DNA of 35,205 nucleotides from Lachnospira sp. GTDB lineage: Bacteria; Bacillota; Clostridia; Lachnospirales; Lachnospiraceae. The notes under the pieces were generated by a model, which saw only the letters and a list, made by a program, of their open reading frames with translations, was not told the origin of the DNA and ran no database searches. The DNA is taken from NCBI GenBank assembly GCA_028693195.1, contig JAQUVV010000004.1, positions 1-35,205 of the forward strand, given 5' to 3'. The translations under genes were made by a program, and so were the position numbers. Positions 1 to 10,385 of this stretch are shown piece by piece (position 1 is the first letter of the stretch; each line of letters begins with the position of its first letter).

Positions 1-107
1 TTATCTCAAATAAGAAAAACCATCGCAAAAAATATGATTCAAAGCAAACATAATGCTGCGCATATGACAGTTTTTGAGGAGGTGGAAATTAGTGAGCTTG
101 ATAAAGA
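1..107 (+). pseudogene. Fragment of a 2-oxoacid dehydrogenase E2 (dihydrolipoamide acyltransferase) catalytic domain, fused out of frame to prs
   Basis: Frame 1 reads LSQIRKTIAKNMIQSKHNAAHMTVFEEVEISELDKE, which resembles the start of the E2 catalytic domain (RKxIAxxMxxSKxxAPHVTxxDEVEVxxL). Homology to E2 stops near 105. Confidence 0.6.
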
Positions 108-788
108 AATATTATTACCTTTGATGCTCACGACCCACGTGTACAGAACGCAATTCCTTTGAAGGGCTTTGAATCTGTTTCATGTACTTATCAGTTCATT
201 AAGTATCTTTTACTTGGTGTAGACGACCTTCACATTGATGCGGAGCATATGATGGTCATCAGTCCAGACGAAGGCGGTATGGGACGTGCTGTTTACTTTG
301 CGAACGTTCTTGGTCTTGATATGGGTATGTTCTACAAGAGACGTGATTATACGAAAATCGTCAACGGACGTAATCCAATTGTTGCTCATGAATTCTTAGG
401 TTCTAACGTAGAAGGTAAGGATGTTATCATCATTGATGATATGATTTCTTCTGGTGAATCTATGATTGATGTAGCTGCTGAATTAAAGAGACGTAAGGCA
501 AACAGAGTCTTCTGTGCAACAACTTTCGGTCTGTTCACCAACGGATTAAAGAAGTTCGATGAAGCTTATGAGAATGGTATTATCGATAAGGTTCTTACAA
601 CAAACCTGGTTTACCAGACACCAGAGCTTCTTACTAAGCCATGGTATATTGATGTTGATATGAGCAAGTACATTGCTTTACTTGTAGATACATTGAACCA
701 TGATTCATCTATCAGCAATCTTCTGAATCCTGTTGACAGAATCCAGAAGAGAGTAAAGGATTATAACGAAACACATTACGGCAAGTAA
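108..788 (+). CDS. prs: Ribose-phosphate pyrophosphokinase, 5'-truncated at the fusion junction
   Basis: Frame 3 from ~108 reads NIITFDAHDPRVQNAIPLKGFESV... and contains the PRPP-binding loop DVIIIDDMISSGESM. Stop codons lie immediately upstream in this frame, so the N-terminal part is missing. The ORF track begins at a TTG at 159. Confidence 0.85.
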   Translation, partial: NIITFDAHDPRVQNAIPLKGFESVSCTYQFIKYLLLGVDDLHIDAEHMMVISPDEGGMGRAVYFANVLGLDMGMFYKRRDYTKIVNGRNPIVAHEFLGSNVEGKDVIIIDDMISSGESMIDVAAELKRRKANRVFCATTFGLFTNGLKKFDEAYENGIIDKVLTTNLVYQTPELLTKPWYIDVDMSKYIALLVDTLNHDSSISNLLNPVDRIQKRVKDYNETHYGK

Positions 789-801
789 CATATATTATTT
801 C

Positions 802-835
802 AAAAAGAGAATCGGCAATGCCGATTCTCTTTTTT
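802..835. terminator. Bidirectional intrinsic terminator between convergent prs and PBP genes
   Basis: AAAAAGAGAATCGGC-AAT-GCCGATTCTCTTTTT: perfect 15-bp stem, 3-nt loop, A and T tracts on either side. It overlaps the stop codon of the PBP gene. Confidence 0.92.
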
Positions 836-3071
836 ACCAATCCCCGCCTTGTATTGTTGCATCTGCATCCGGATCTACATCCGTTCTGATTCCTGCATCC
901 CACTCACCTTGCGGATAAGTTGGCGCTGGTGTCGCTGGCTGAGTCATATTTCCATTGTTTCCGCTGTTCCCATTATTTCCTGTTGTTGACTGCTGGTTTC
1001 CGGCAGTTGTTGGTGTTGCCGTTACTGATGGCGTCGGTGTCTCTTCTTCTGGCACCGCAGTTGTCGTCTCCTGTTCTGCTTTCGTTGGGGTCTGCGTTTC
1101 CTGTTCTTTTATAGCTTCTTTATATGGTTCAAAGTCTTTCTTGCTAAGGTTCTCATGAGCAGCCGTCATATAATCCTTCCAGATACTTCCGGAATATGAC
1201 GATCCGTTCGCCTCTGTCTTGGGAATATCATCTCCTACCCACACCGCTGTTGTATAATAGCGACTGAATCCACAAAACCAGAAATCCTTATCATCATTGG
1301 TTGTACCTGTCTTACCAGCTACGATTGCATTATCAACCTGTGCCCTCACACCTGTTCCACTCTCCATAACTGTTTTCATCATATCTGTCATCATTCGGCA
1401 GGAATTGATATCGTATATCTTTACTGTACCTCGAATTGTTTCATCCACCACTGTTTTTCCTGCGGCGTTGATAATTCTTTGGATACAGGTCGGTTTACGA
1501 TATGCGCCTTCATTTGCAATTGTCGCATATGCGCCCGCCATTTCTACTGGAGAAACACCATAGGTAAAGCCTCCCAGAGACAAGGCATTGTAATCCTTAT
1601 CCACCCATGCCTTGTGGAATCCCATGTTAATGAGAAATGAACACCCCACCTTTGGGGTCAAATCCTGATAGATGTTCCATGCCACAGTATTTCTAGACCA
1701 CTTAACCGCTTCTCTTAATGTAATGGTTCCTGAATATGTTCCATCTGCATTCTTAGGTCCACCCTCTATTGGAAAATCATCCACCTTCGTGTCTGGTGTA
1801 TTTCCCTTCTGCAAAAATGGTGTATACACAATCAGCGGCTTAATACTACTACCTGGCTGACGATAACTCTGATATGCACGATTTAACGTATAACCTGACA
1901 GTTCCTGACTTCTTGCCCCCACAATTGCCACGACATTTCCCGTGGCATTATCCACGCAGACTCCCGCTGACTGTAACTCATATACACCTTCACTGGATTG
2001 TTCTGTTCGGGACTTCAGATTATCATCAATGGCCTGTTGGAGCTTATTCTGCAGATTCATATCAATAGAGGTATAGATTGTATATCCCCCTGACAGCAAT
2101 TTGCTTTCATTCATCGTATAACTATCGTAATAGGCATCCATATAAGCCTCATATTCTTCATCACTGTTAAAGTTATTCATAAATACAAACCCCGAGGCAC
2201 TCATCATCGATTCCGTCGCACAATATCTCGCATAAGTCTCCACTGAATTATTCTTTGTAACCACTGGCTGATCTAATACGATTTCCTCCCCCAGTGCAGT
2301 GTAATAATTCATAGAATTTATATAATCATTTCCATACATTTCATTCAATATCAGATTTCTCCGATTCATCGCATGCTCCATCTGGGTAAATGGATCATTT
2401 CTCGACGGATTATTGGGAATTCCTGCTATGAATGCCTGCTGAGACAATGTCAATTCCGATACGCTCTTATTAAAGTACCCTCTTGCAGCTGCCTCAACAC
2501 CATAATATCCATTTCCAAAGTATATATTATTCAGATAGAACTCTAAAATCTGATCCTTGGAGTACATTTTCTCTAATTCCTGTGCAAGAAACATTTCCTC
2601 TATCTTTCGTTCCCAGGTCACATCCATTGTTAGAAAGATATTTCTTGCCAGCTGCTGGGTAATCGTTGACGCACCCTGCTCAATTTCATTGCTTTTTTGA
2701 TTTACAATGATTGCCCGGATAATCGCCTTATAATCAATACCTCCATGATTATAAAAGTCCCGATCCTCCATGACGATAAATGCATTCTGAAGGGTTTTAG
2801 GAATCTGGTCAAAGGAAACATAATACATATCTCGATCATTCTTCATGGTACACAGCTGATTCCCATTGGCATCATATATAATTGTAGTTTTCGCATCCTT
2901 GAATGTACTGGTTGTACTAGTTGCTGCATATGCTTTCGCATCTCTGTAAAGCTTCATAACCTTAATAATCTTGGGGCTTAAGAATATCAAAGCCCCAAGA
3001 ATAATCGTTGCAATCACAAGCAAAACAATTCGCTTAATCTTCTTTTTTCTCTTACGCGATAATTTCGCCAT
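834..3071 (-). CDS. Class A penicillin-binding protein (GT51 transglycosylase plus transpeptidase), PBP1A-like, with a Thr/Pro/Asn-rich C-terminal tail
   Basis: N-terminal TM segment. GT51 motif EDRDFYNHGG. Transpeptidase motifs GSSIKP, SRN, KTGTT. Confidence 0.95.
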   Translation of the reverse strand: MAKLSRKRKKKIKRIVLLVIATIILGALIFLSPKIIKVMKLYRDAKAYAATSTTSTFKDAKTTIIYDANGNQLCTMKNDRDMYYVSFDQIPKTLQNAFIVMEDRDFYNHGGIDYKAIIRAIIVNQKSNEIEQGASTITQQLARNIFLTMDVTWERKIEEMFLAQELEKMYSKDQILEFYLNNIYFGNGYYGVEAAARGYFNKSVSELTLSQQAFIAGIPNNPSRNDPFTQMEHAMNRRNLILNEMYGNDYINSMNYYTALGEEIVLDQPVVTKNNSVETYARYCATESMMSASGFVFMNNFNSDEEYEAYMDAYYDSYTMNESKLLSGGYTIYTSIDMNLQNKLQQAIDDNLKSRTEQSSEGVYELQSAGVCVDNATGNVVAIVGARSQELSGYTLNRAYQSYRQPGSSIKPLIVYTPFLQKGNTPDTKVDDFPIEGGPKNADGTYSGTITLREAVKWSRNTVAWNIYQDLTPKVGCSFLINMGFHKAWVDKDYNALSLGGFTYGVSPVEMAGAYATIANEGAYRKPTCIQRIINAAGKTVVDETIRGTVKIYDINSCRMMTDMMKTVMESGTGVRAQVDNAIVAGKTGTTNDDKDFWFCGFSRYYTTAVWVGDDIPKTEANGSSYSGSIWKDYMTAAHENLSKKDFEPYKEAIKEQETQTPTKAEQETTTAVPEEETPTPSVTATPTTAGNQQSTTGNNGNSGNNGNMTQPATPAPTYPQGEWDAGIRTDVDPDADATIQGGDW

Positions 3072-3111
3072 AAAGAATTCTCCCGTTAAAGTACACTGAT
3101 CAATTCCATTC

Positions 3112-3141
3112 GTAACTGTTCAGTACCTTCTAAACAGTTAC
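3112..3141. repeat. Palindromic intergenic repeat copy a
   Basis: gtaactgttcagtaccttctaaacagttac: 9-bp arms gtaactgtt/aacagttac. Related sequences at 8517, 24687, 25304 and 31532. Confidence 0.7.
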
Positions 3142-3148
3142 TTCCATT

Positions 3149-5695
3149 CTATCTATAATACGTAATAAATACATTCTCCCACAGCGCAAATATTTTGTTT
3201 GCATCTGCAACTTTTTTGGAAACTGTATTTCCCGTCTCCATATCAATATAACTGATATCTGTCGTATCATAACCGGTAATGATTACATAGGAATCTGCCC
3301 CATCCCTTGCAATCACTGGCTGCCCAGCGCTGATAAAGCTCAGCATCTTCTCTACCGAAACGCCCTTTACAACAATTGTCTGATCCTTTGCTACATGTTC
3401 CAAGGCCGCCTTTGCAGTTGTTCCTGCATTCATAAGCGCCACCATGTCTTCTCTATTTCCAGCGTAAGTCGCTACCGCTGCGACCGCATATTCCAAGCTC
3501 TCTGCACTGTCTACTGCTGTCACCGATAATCCACTAATTCCTGCTGTTGCTGTTTTGTAACGATTCCATATCTCACGCCCATTATAATCCATGACCATAC
3601 CATAAGTATCGTATGCTTTATTAATTGCACTTTCCATACTGGTATAACTTCCACAGAAACGTCCATATCCATATACATAATATCGATTCTGTCCTGTGAA
3701 CTTATAATCCATATCTGGTGTCGTATCCAGATTAAATACTACTTCTCTTGATACGCGCAGAGACACTCCATCAATTCCATCGATTGCCTTCATCAACACG
3801 ATATATAATTCCTGCTGACGCGCCGTTGTCGTTCCGATTTCTGATAATAAACCTTCCTCTGCATTATTCTCATCTCGATTAATCAATTGATCGATACTAG
3901 TACTGCTATAAGTCCCATCATCATTTTTAGCAATTCTAGACAATGTAATTCTCATCTTTTCAACAACAGCATCACTGACATAAGCTCCACCCTGTGGCGT
4001 GTATTCCTTAATAATCTGATAATCCACGTCCATGATGTTAACCTGATAGATTGGAAATGTGATGATTCCGCTCTGTTCCTCCAGTATATCTGATTGATGT
4101 GCCATTCCATAAATAAAATCTGTTCCTACAAACCCAAGTGCCTTCAGATAATCTCCATCTGCTGCCTTCACAAAGTAATCCGTGCGTCGTTCCATATTAA
4201 ACACTCGGATTTCTGGTGATTGGTTCATTGAACCATTGGTGCTATATGCAATCATACTTCCATTTTCTGATGTTGCAAATGTTCCATCTACCAGACCAGA
4301 GACCTCCACCATAACCTCTTTACTAATTAAGTCAATAGAATATAGTGTATCATCCATTAGAAGATAGAAATCATTTCCAGACAAATTAGAAACTGCGCCT
4401 ACATTGTCCTCAAGAATTTCGTATGGCACATCTACCGGAAGAAATAGTCGTTCGACCACCTGATTCTGTTCATACGAATAACTACATAAGGAAACGCCTA
4501 CATTCCCCTCATGTTCTCCACGGTTCATATATCCATAAACCAGGAAATCACAGTCACCGCTGTCTGTCACATTCATAATCTTAAAATTATGACTGCCATA
4601 TAATTCTCTTACATTATCTGATTCATCTGATGTAAATGTGAATACATTGGTAAATGCTTTCGTCGCTGAATTAAATCCCCAAAGTGTACCTTCATTGACA
4701 AAATAAGTGTTCACTCCTGTTTGATCTGCCATCATATTAACATCCGTGTCTGGATGAATTCCTAAATTAATCTTGGAACTTGATGTCAGGTCATTCTTAC
4801 CATCAAAGACCTGATTTGCTTCTCTTTCAAAGTTCAGCAGATACATATCTGTAGATGTCTGACGCCGTCTATAATATTCACTAACATGATAGGTGTCATA
4901 GGAATCATATTCATTCTCTGCTCCCATGGTATATTCCAGATAAAGAATCACAACATCATTCGATATATCCTTAACTGTCGCTTTAATCTGACTTTCTACC
5001 ACTGGTTTCAGATTTCCCCATGAAATCTGTGACTGTGTGCAATTGATATTGACCTTTCCATAATTCGTGTTATTTCCTTCCGGACTGGTTTCAATATATT
5101 CCAGCATGTTATTGGATAAGTCACTATTAAAACAATAGCTGTTAAATTCCTTTGCGAACTTCACCTTATCTGCTAATTTCATATCAGCACCACTAACGAT
5201 TCTTGTATAGTAGCTGATTGTTTCATGCTCCTCTGTCGACAGAATAATTTCAAGTGAATACTGTGTATTATCGTCAATCAGGTTCTTGATATTCAACACG
5301 GCATCTACCGTATTATCTGACTGTGTAAAGCTTGATACTTCTGTATTCTCAATCAAGGAATGATCTGTCAGACTTCTGACCTTATATGCAATTTTCTCAA
5401 TCTGACTGCCATAAGTATTCACTGCGATTCCCAGCTTCTTATCAGTGGGCAATGGTGTCAGCGATTCATTAATCAGAGAATCATCCACTGCAGAAGTATA
5501 ACCTCTCAGCTGATTATATCTGATTCCAGTATCTGCGACCATCTCAACTACTGGAAGTGTTGCCGATTTCATGGTTGTTGTGTACATCTCAGATGCCTCA
5601 AAGTTCATTGAGATAAACGTAATAATTGCTGTCCCAATAAATGCAGCAATCAGAATCAGGACTTTCGATTCTGTCAATTTACTCTTGCTCTTCAT
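3149..5695 (-). CDS. Large membrane-anchored extracytoplasmic protein; beta-propeller-like middle region and C-terminal C39-peptidase-like domain lacking obvious catalytic residues
   Basis: 848 aa with a single N-terminal TM. Tail QPVIARDGADSYVIITGYDTTDISYIDMETG resembles the C39-like GxxHxVVITGYD...DP.xG pattern, but without the His. Confidence 0.6.
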   Translation of the reverse strand: MKSKSKLTESKVLILIAAFIGTAIITFISMNFEASEMYTTTMKSATLPVVEMVADTGIRYNQLRGYTSAVDDSLINESLTPLPTDKKLGIAVNTYGSQIEKIAYKVRSLTDHSLIENTEVSSFTQSDNTVDAVLNIKNLIDDNTQYSLEIILSTEEHETISYYTRIVSGADMKLADKVKFAKEFNSYCFNSDLSNNMLEYIETSPEGNNTNYGKVNINCTQSQISWGNLKPVVESQIKATVKDISNDVVILYLEYTMGAENEYDSYDTYHVSEYYRRRQTSTDMYLLNFEREANQVFDGKNDLTSSSKINLGIHPDTDVNMMADQTGVNTYFVNEGTLWGFNSATKAFTNVFTFTSDESDNVRELYGSHNFKIMNVTDSGDCDFLVYGYMNRGEHEGNVGVSLCSYSYEQNQVVERLFLPVDVPYEILEDNVGAVSNLSGNDFYLLMDDTLYSIDLISKEVMVEVSGLVDGTFATSENGSMIAYSTNGSMNQSPEIRVFNMERRTDYFVKAADGDYLKALGFVGTDFIYGMAHQSDILEEQSGIITFPIYQVNIMDVDYQIIKEYTPQGGAYVSDAVVEKMRITLSRIAKNDDGTYSSTSIDQLINRDENNAEEGLLSEIGTTTARQQELYIVLMKAIDGIDGVSLRVSREVVFNLDTTPDMDYKFTGQNRYYVYGYGRFCGSYTSMESAINKAYDTYGMVMDYNGREIWNRYKTATAGISGLSVTAVDSAESLEYAVAAVATYAGNREDMVALMNAGTTAKAALEHVAKDQTIVVKGVSVEKMLSFISAGQPVIARDGADSYVIITGYDTTDISYIDMETGNTVSKKVADANKIFALWENVFITYYR

Positions 5696-5817
5696 AAATC
5701 ATTATGCTCCTTATATATTACTGTTCACTCCGTTCACAGCAATCCTGATATTCCTGAATGTGTCTAGTACATCATTTCTAAATTAACTACCACATACACT
5801 ATGTCTGCACTTTCAGC

Positions 5818-6966
5818 TTAATCCAGCAGTGAATTTAATGTCAAATCCACATGCAGTGCCTTCTGCATATCTGCGGCCGATTTTCCTGCTTCCAGATTCT
5901 TCTTTCCGTCCCATACAGCACGAATTAGCAGATTCTTTGGTGTATGCTCCATGTCGATAAACTCTAAAATCTGTGTACGGTAACCATGTGCCTCCAGCAA
6001 TTCTGCTCTAGTCGCATCCGTTATAATTGCTGCCATTCTCTCTTTCAGGATTCCATATTTCATCACTGGTGCCATCATCTCATTCTCAATAGTCTTGTTT
6101 GCCTCATGCTGACAGCACGGTACAGACAAAATCACCTTCGCGCCCCATTTTACAGCCTTTCCCAGCGCATAATCAGTTGCTGTATCACAAGCATGAAGTG
6201 TTACCACCATGTCCACATGAGTCACATCCTCATAGGATGCGATATCTCCTATATAGAAATTCAGCTTATCATATCCATAAGCATCCTTTAATTCATTACA
6301 TTTACGGATTACATCATCCTTCAAATCCAGTCCAATCACTCGAATATCATATCCTTTCAAGACCTTCAAATAATAGTACATCGCAAATGTCAAATATGAC
6401 TTTCCACATCCAAAATCAATAATCGTCTGTTCTTGATTCTTATCTAACTGTGGAAGAATATCCTCTATGAATTCCAGAAAACGGTTAATCTGTCTGTACT
6501 TGTCGTACTTCGCATGAACAATTTTTCCGTCCTTGGTCATGACTCCCAGATCAATGAGGAATCCTACAGGAATCCCCTCTTCCAGAATATATTTCTTACT
6601 TCGATTATGGGAAAGCTCCTTCTGCTGTCTGCACTCCTGACACTTCTTGAACTTCACCGTCTTATTTCCATTCTTCCCCGCCAATACAGTTGCCGTCGCA
6701 TTGGTCATGGTAAACTGAGCCTGCTTAAAATCCTGTTCCAGATATTCTGTAATCACAGTTCTTAATTCCTGTTCCTTATAATTCTTATGGAACACTTTCG
6801 TGCCAATATATTCTGACACCTGAAACTCCATACCTTCCTTCAGAATCACTGGACGTACTTTCACCTTAGCAGGTACATTCTCATCCGTCTTATTCCTCTT
6901 CCCACTAATGGTCAGATCAATCAATTCCTCATTGAGGCATTTATCATAAAGTTCTTCTATATTCAT
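5818..6966 (-). CDS. Class I SAM-dependent methyltransferase, Methyltransf_32 type
   Basis: DFGCGKSYLTFAMYYYL (motif I), VTLHACDTATDYAL, and SVPCCQHE. Confidence 0.85.
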   Translation of the reverse strand: MNIEELYDKCLNEELIDLTISGKRNKTDENVPAKVKVRPVILKEGMEFQVSEYIGTKVFHKNYKEQELRTVITEYLEQDFKQAQFTMTNATATVLAGKNGNKTVKFKKCQECRQQKELSHNRSKKYILEEGIPVGFLIDLGVMTKDGKIVHAKYDKYRQINRFLEFIEDILPQLDKNQEQTIIDFGCGKSYLTFAMYYYLKVLKGYDIRVIGLDLKDDVIRKCNELKDAYGYDKLNFYIGDIASYEDVTHVDMVVTLHACDTATDYALGKAVKWGAKVILSVPCCQHEANKTIENEMMAPVMKYGILKERMAAIITDATRAELLEAHGYRTQILEFIDMEHTPKNLLIRAVWDGKKNLEAGKSAADMQKALHVDLTLNSLLD

Positions 6967-7036
6967 AAGGTATTCTCCTTGTCGTTTCGTTCTAAAATCA
7001 GGGGTAAATGTATATATCTTACTTTGTCTAAGGTCA

Positions 7037-7464
7037 CAGAGTATATATTACGCCAACGCAGGCACGCTTTCGCTACACCTCGCTCGTTGCGTTACATAAG
7101 CGACCATGACGAACTTCGTTCATCTAATACGGTCGCAAAGTAACGACGGCTCACTAGTACCTGCTTATGGCATAACACATACTCTGCGACATATACGAAA
7201 AGCAAGATTGCACGAAAAGCACGGCTATCGCAGTGTGGACTGGCGAATCACACAGGAAGTGTTTTGTTTTATGACTCGGGAGATATTTAGAAAGTCTTAC
7301 CTTGATGCTTTGGTGTCAGTAACAATCAGACACGATGTCTGATTGAAGTGTCACTGAGCCATGGATGGCGAATGGCACTGTTTACGTAAATAAAGAACAC
7401 ATTGCTCATCAAGGTTAGAGTTTCTTAATATCGGACGCCGGAATAAAACGGAACACTTCCTGTG
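7037..7464. other. Highly self-complementary intergenic element (candidate structured ncRNA or MITE-like insertion)
   Basis: Three blocks of complementary segments: nested helices at 7037-7186, hairpins at 7184-7253, and a ~57-bp imperfect inverted repeat (7251-7307 with 7407-7464) enclosing a perfect 10-bp hairpin. No convincing ORF. Confidence 0.75.
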
Positions 7465-7581
7465 GGATTTGCCTAAGACACATTTCACCCTAATTTATCA
7501 TAATTAGTATATAACACTGTTAACACCCCTATTTTAATCTGTTTCCCCCAAAATCACAAGCTTTTCGCGTAATTATCCTGC

Positions 7582-8433
7582 TCAATAATCCCTGTTATTA
7601 ATTGGAGTCGACAGGTGAATCAATGTCTGGTCCTTATTTTCATCATAAGACATGGTAATATTAATATTAACCTTCTCTTTCCCTATGGATATTGCCGTAT
7701 CAATGTCCTTGTCATATCCGTAGACCGTATACAAATCCTCTGTCATCTTCTCTGTTCGTACAACGCCTCCAATTTCTCTCATAATACTGTCTCTAAAGTC
7801 CTTCATGCTGCTCTCCGCCATCCTTCCGGCTGTCTTTCCAGAAAGATCTACTGTCACAATTGTGTCCAGATGATAATCCCCCACAATCTGCTTCATAAGC
7901 TTTCGATACGTATCTGTCGATGCAATGGAGTTTTTTAATTGAATATTCATACAAAGATACTGATTCTGAGCAACAATCTCTGTGTCTGCATTTTCATTGA
8001 CGGTGACCATCTTTAACAATACATTTCCATTAGGAGAGTTCTGCTCCAGCACTGTACTTCCTTCCCCATTTGATTGAATTGTATAACGATTGATTCCTAT
8101 CTTCTCCGCTATTTCTTCGAGAATAATATACTTGGCGTTCTCCGTCAGTGCCATATCTCCAAAATATCCGTTGGCTGTAATATCCGCTGTCACATCAGAA
8201 TAGACGACCTCGGAAAATGCATCAACGACATCTACCTTTTGCCTGTACCCACGCCACGTACTGATGCATAGATTCAGTGCTGCCACCGTCCACAAAGCAA
8301 GCGCTGCAAAAACAATTCCTTTTGTGCGAATTTCCCGCATCCTTTTTCTTCGTTTTATATGAGTCTTCTTTGCTTCTCGATCATCCCCATTACTTCTTCT
8401 ATATTCATCATTCTCTTCTCTCGGTCTTAACAT
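7582..8433 (-). CDS. YwmB-like protein (DUF1779/TATA-box-binding-fold family), single N-terminal TM
   Basis: TM near the N-terminus and a soluble alpha/beta region. Located immediately downstream of atpC, the usual place for ywmB in Firmicutes. Confidence 0.6.
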   Translation of the reverse strand: MLRPREENDEYRRSNGDDREAKKTHIKRRKRMREIRTKGIVFAALALWTVAALNLCISTWRGYRQKVDVVDAFSEVVYSDVTADITANGYFGDMALTENAKYIILEEIAEKIGINRYTIQSNGEGSTVLEQNSPNGNVLLKMVTVNENADTEIVAQNQYLCMNIQLKNSIASTDTYRKLMKQIVGDYHLDTIVTVDLSGKTAGRMAESSMKDFRDSIMREIGGVVRTEKMTEDLYTVYGYDKDIDTAISIGKEKVNINITMSYDENKDQTLIHLSTPINNRDY

Positions 8434-8516
8434 AAAAATAACCTCCCATCCACTGATATCTAATGATTACCAGTAAATGGAAGGTTTATTCATTTATCAA
8501 AATAATTTGATAGTTA

Positions 8517-8546
8517 GTAACCATTCAGACAATACTGAACAGTTAC
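8517..8546. repeat. Palindromic intergenic repeat copy b (reverse orientation)
   Basis: gtaaccattcagacaatactgaacagttac. Its reverse complement, gtaactgttcagtattgtctgaatggttac, aligns with copies a and d. Confidence 0.65.
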
Positions 8547-8554
8547 GATCGTTA

Positions 8555-8950
8555 TTAATCTACAGTATTGAGTCGTGCCAACGAACGCTTTAACGCTAAT
8601 TCAGCACGTCCAATATCCGTACAGCTGTCATGACTTGCCAATAATCTCTCCGCACGGATCTTTGCTTCATTCGCTCTGTTGACATCAATCTCTTCAGGCC
8701 ACTCAGCGATTTCGGCAAGAACCGTTACCTTATCCTTCAATACTTCAACGATTCCACCGTGAACGGCAGCTTTATGCACTTCGCCCTCCTGATGAATCCT
8801 CAAAACACATGGAACAAGAACCGCGGTCAACGGTATATGATCAGCATATACACCAATTTCTCCCTCACTTGTAGCAAGTTCGACCATGGTGACATCTTCA
8901 TGGTAAAACACACGGTCAGGTGTATTCACCAACAACTTGAATGTTTTCAT
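8555..8950 (-). CDS. atpC: F1Fo ATP synthase epsilon subunit
   Basis: FKLLVNTPDRVFYHEDVTMVELATSEGEIGVYADHIPLTAVL; last gene of the atp operon. Confidence 0.97.
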   Translation of the reverse strand: MKTFKLLVNTPDRVFYHEDVTMVELATSEGEIGVYADHIPLTAVLVPCVLRIHQEGEVHKAAVHGGIVEVLKDKVTVLAEIAEWPEEIDVNRANEAKIRAERLLASHDSCTDIGRAELALKRSLARLNTVD

Positions 8951-8965
8951 ATTCAGCCTCCTTGC

Positions 8966-10381
<1,416 letters not shown>

Positions 10382-10385
10382 TTAC

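Noticed and set aside
920-1158. Plus-strand ORFs opposite the PBP C-terminal tail
   Set aside because: Antisense products of the repetitive Thr/Pro/Asn-rich tail.
7106-7342. 78-aa plus-strand ORF inside the structured element
   Set aside because: No recognisable domain. It runs through several paired segments, so it is better explained as a chance ORF in a structured non-coding sequence.
8495-8512. tatcaaa-ataa-tttgata small dyad upstream of atpC-ywmB gap repeat b
   Set aside because: Short AT-only palindrome in an AT-rich spacer; expected by chance.
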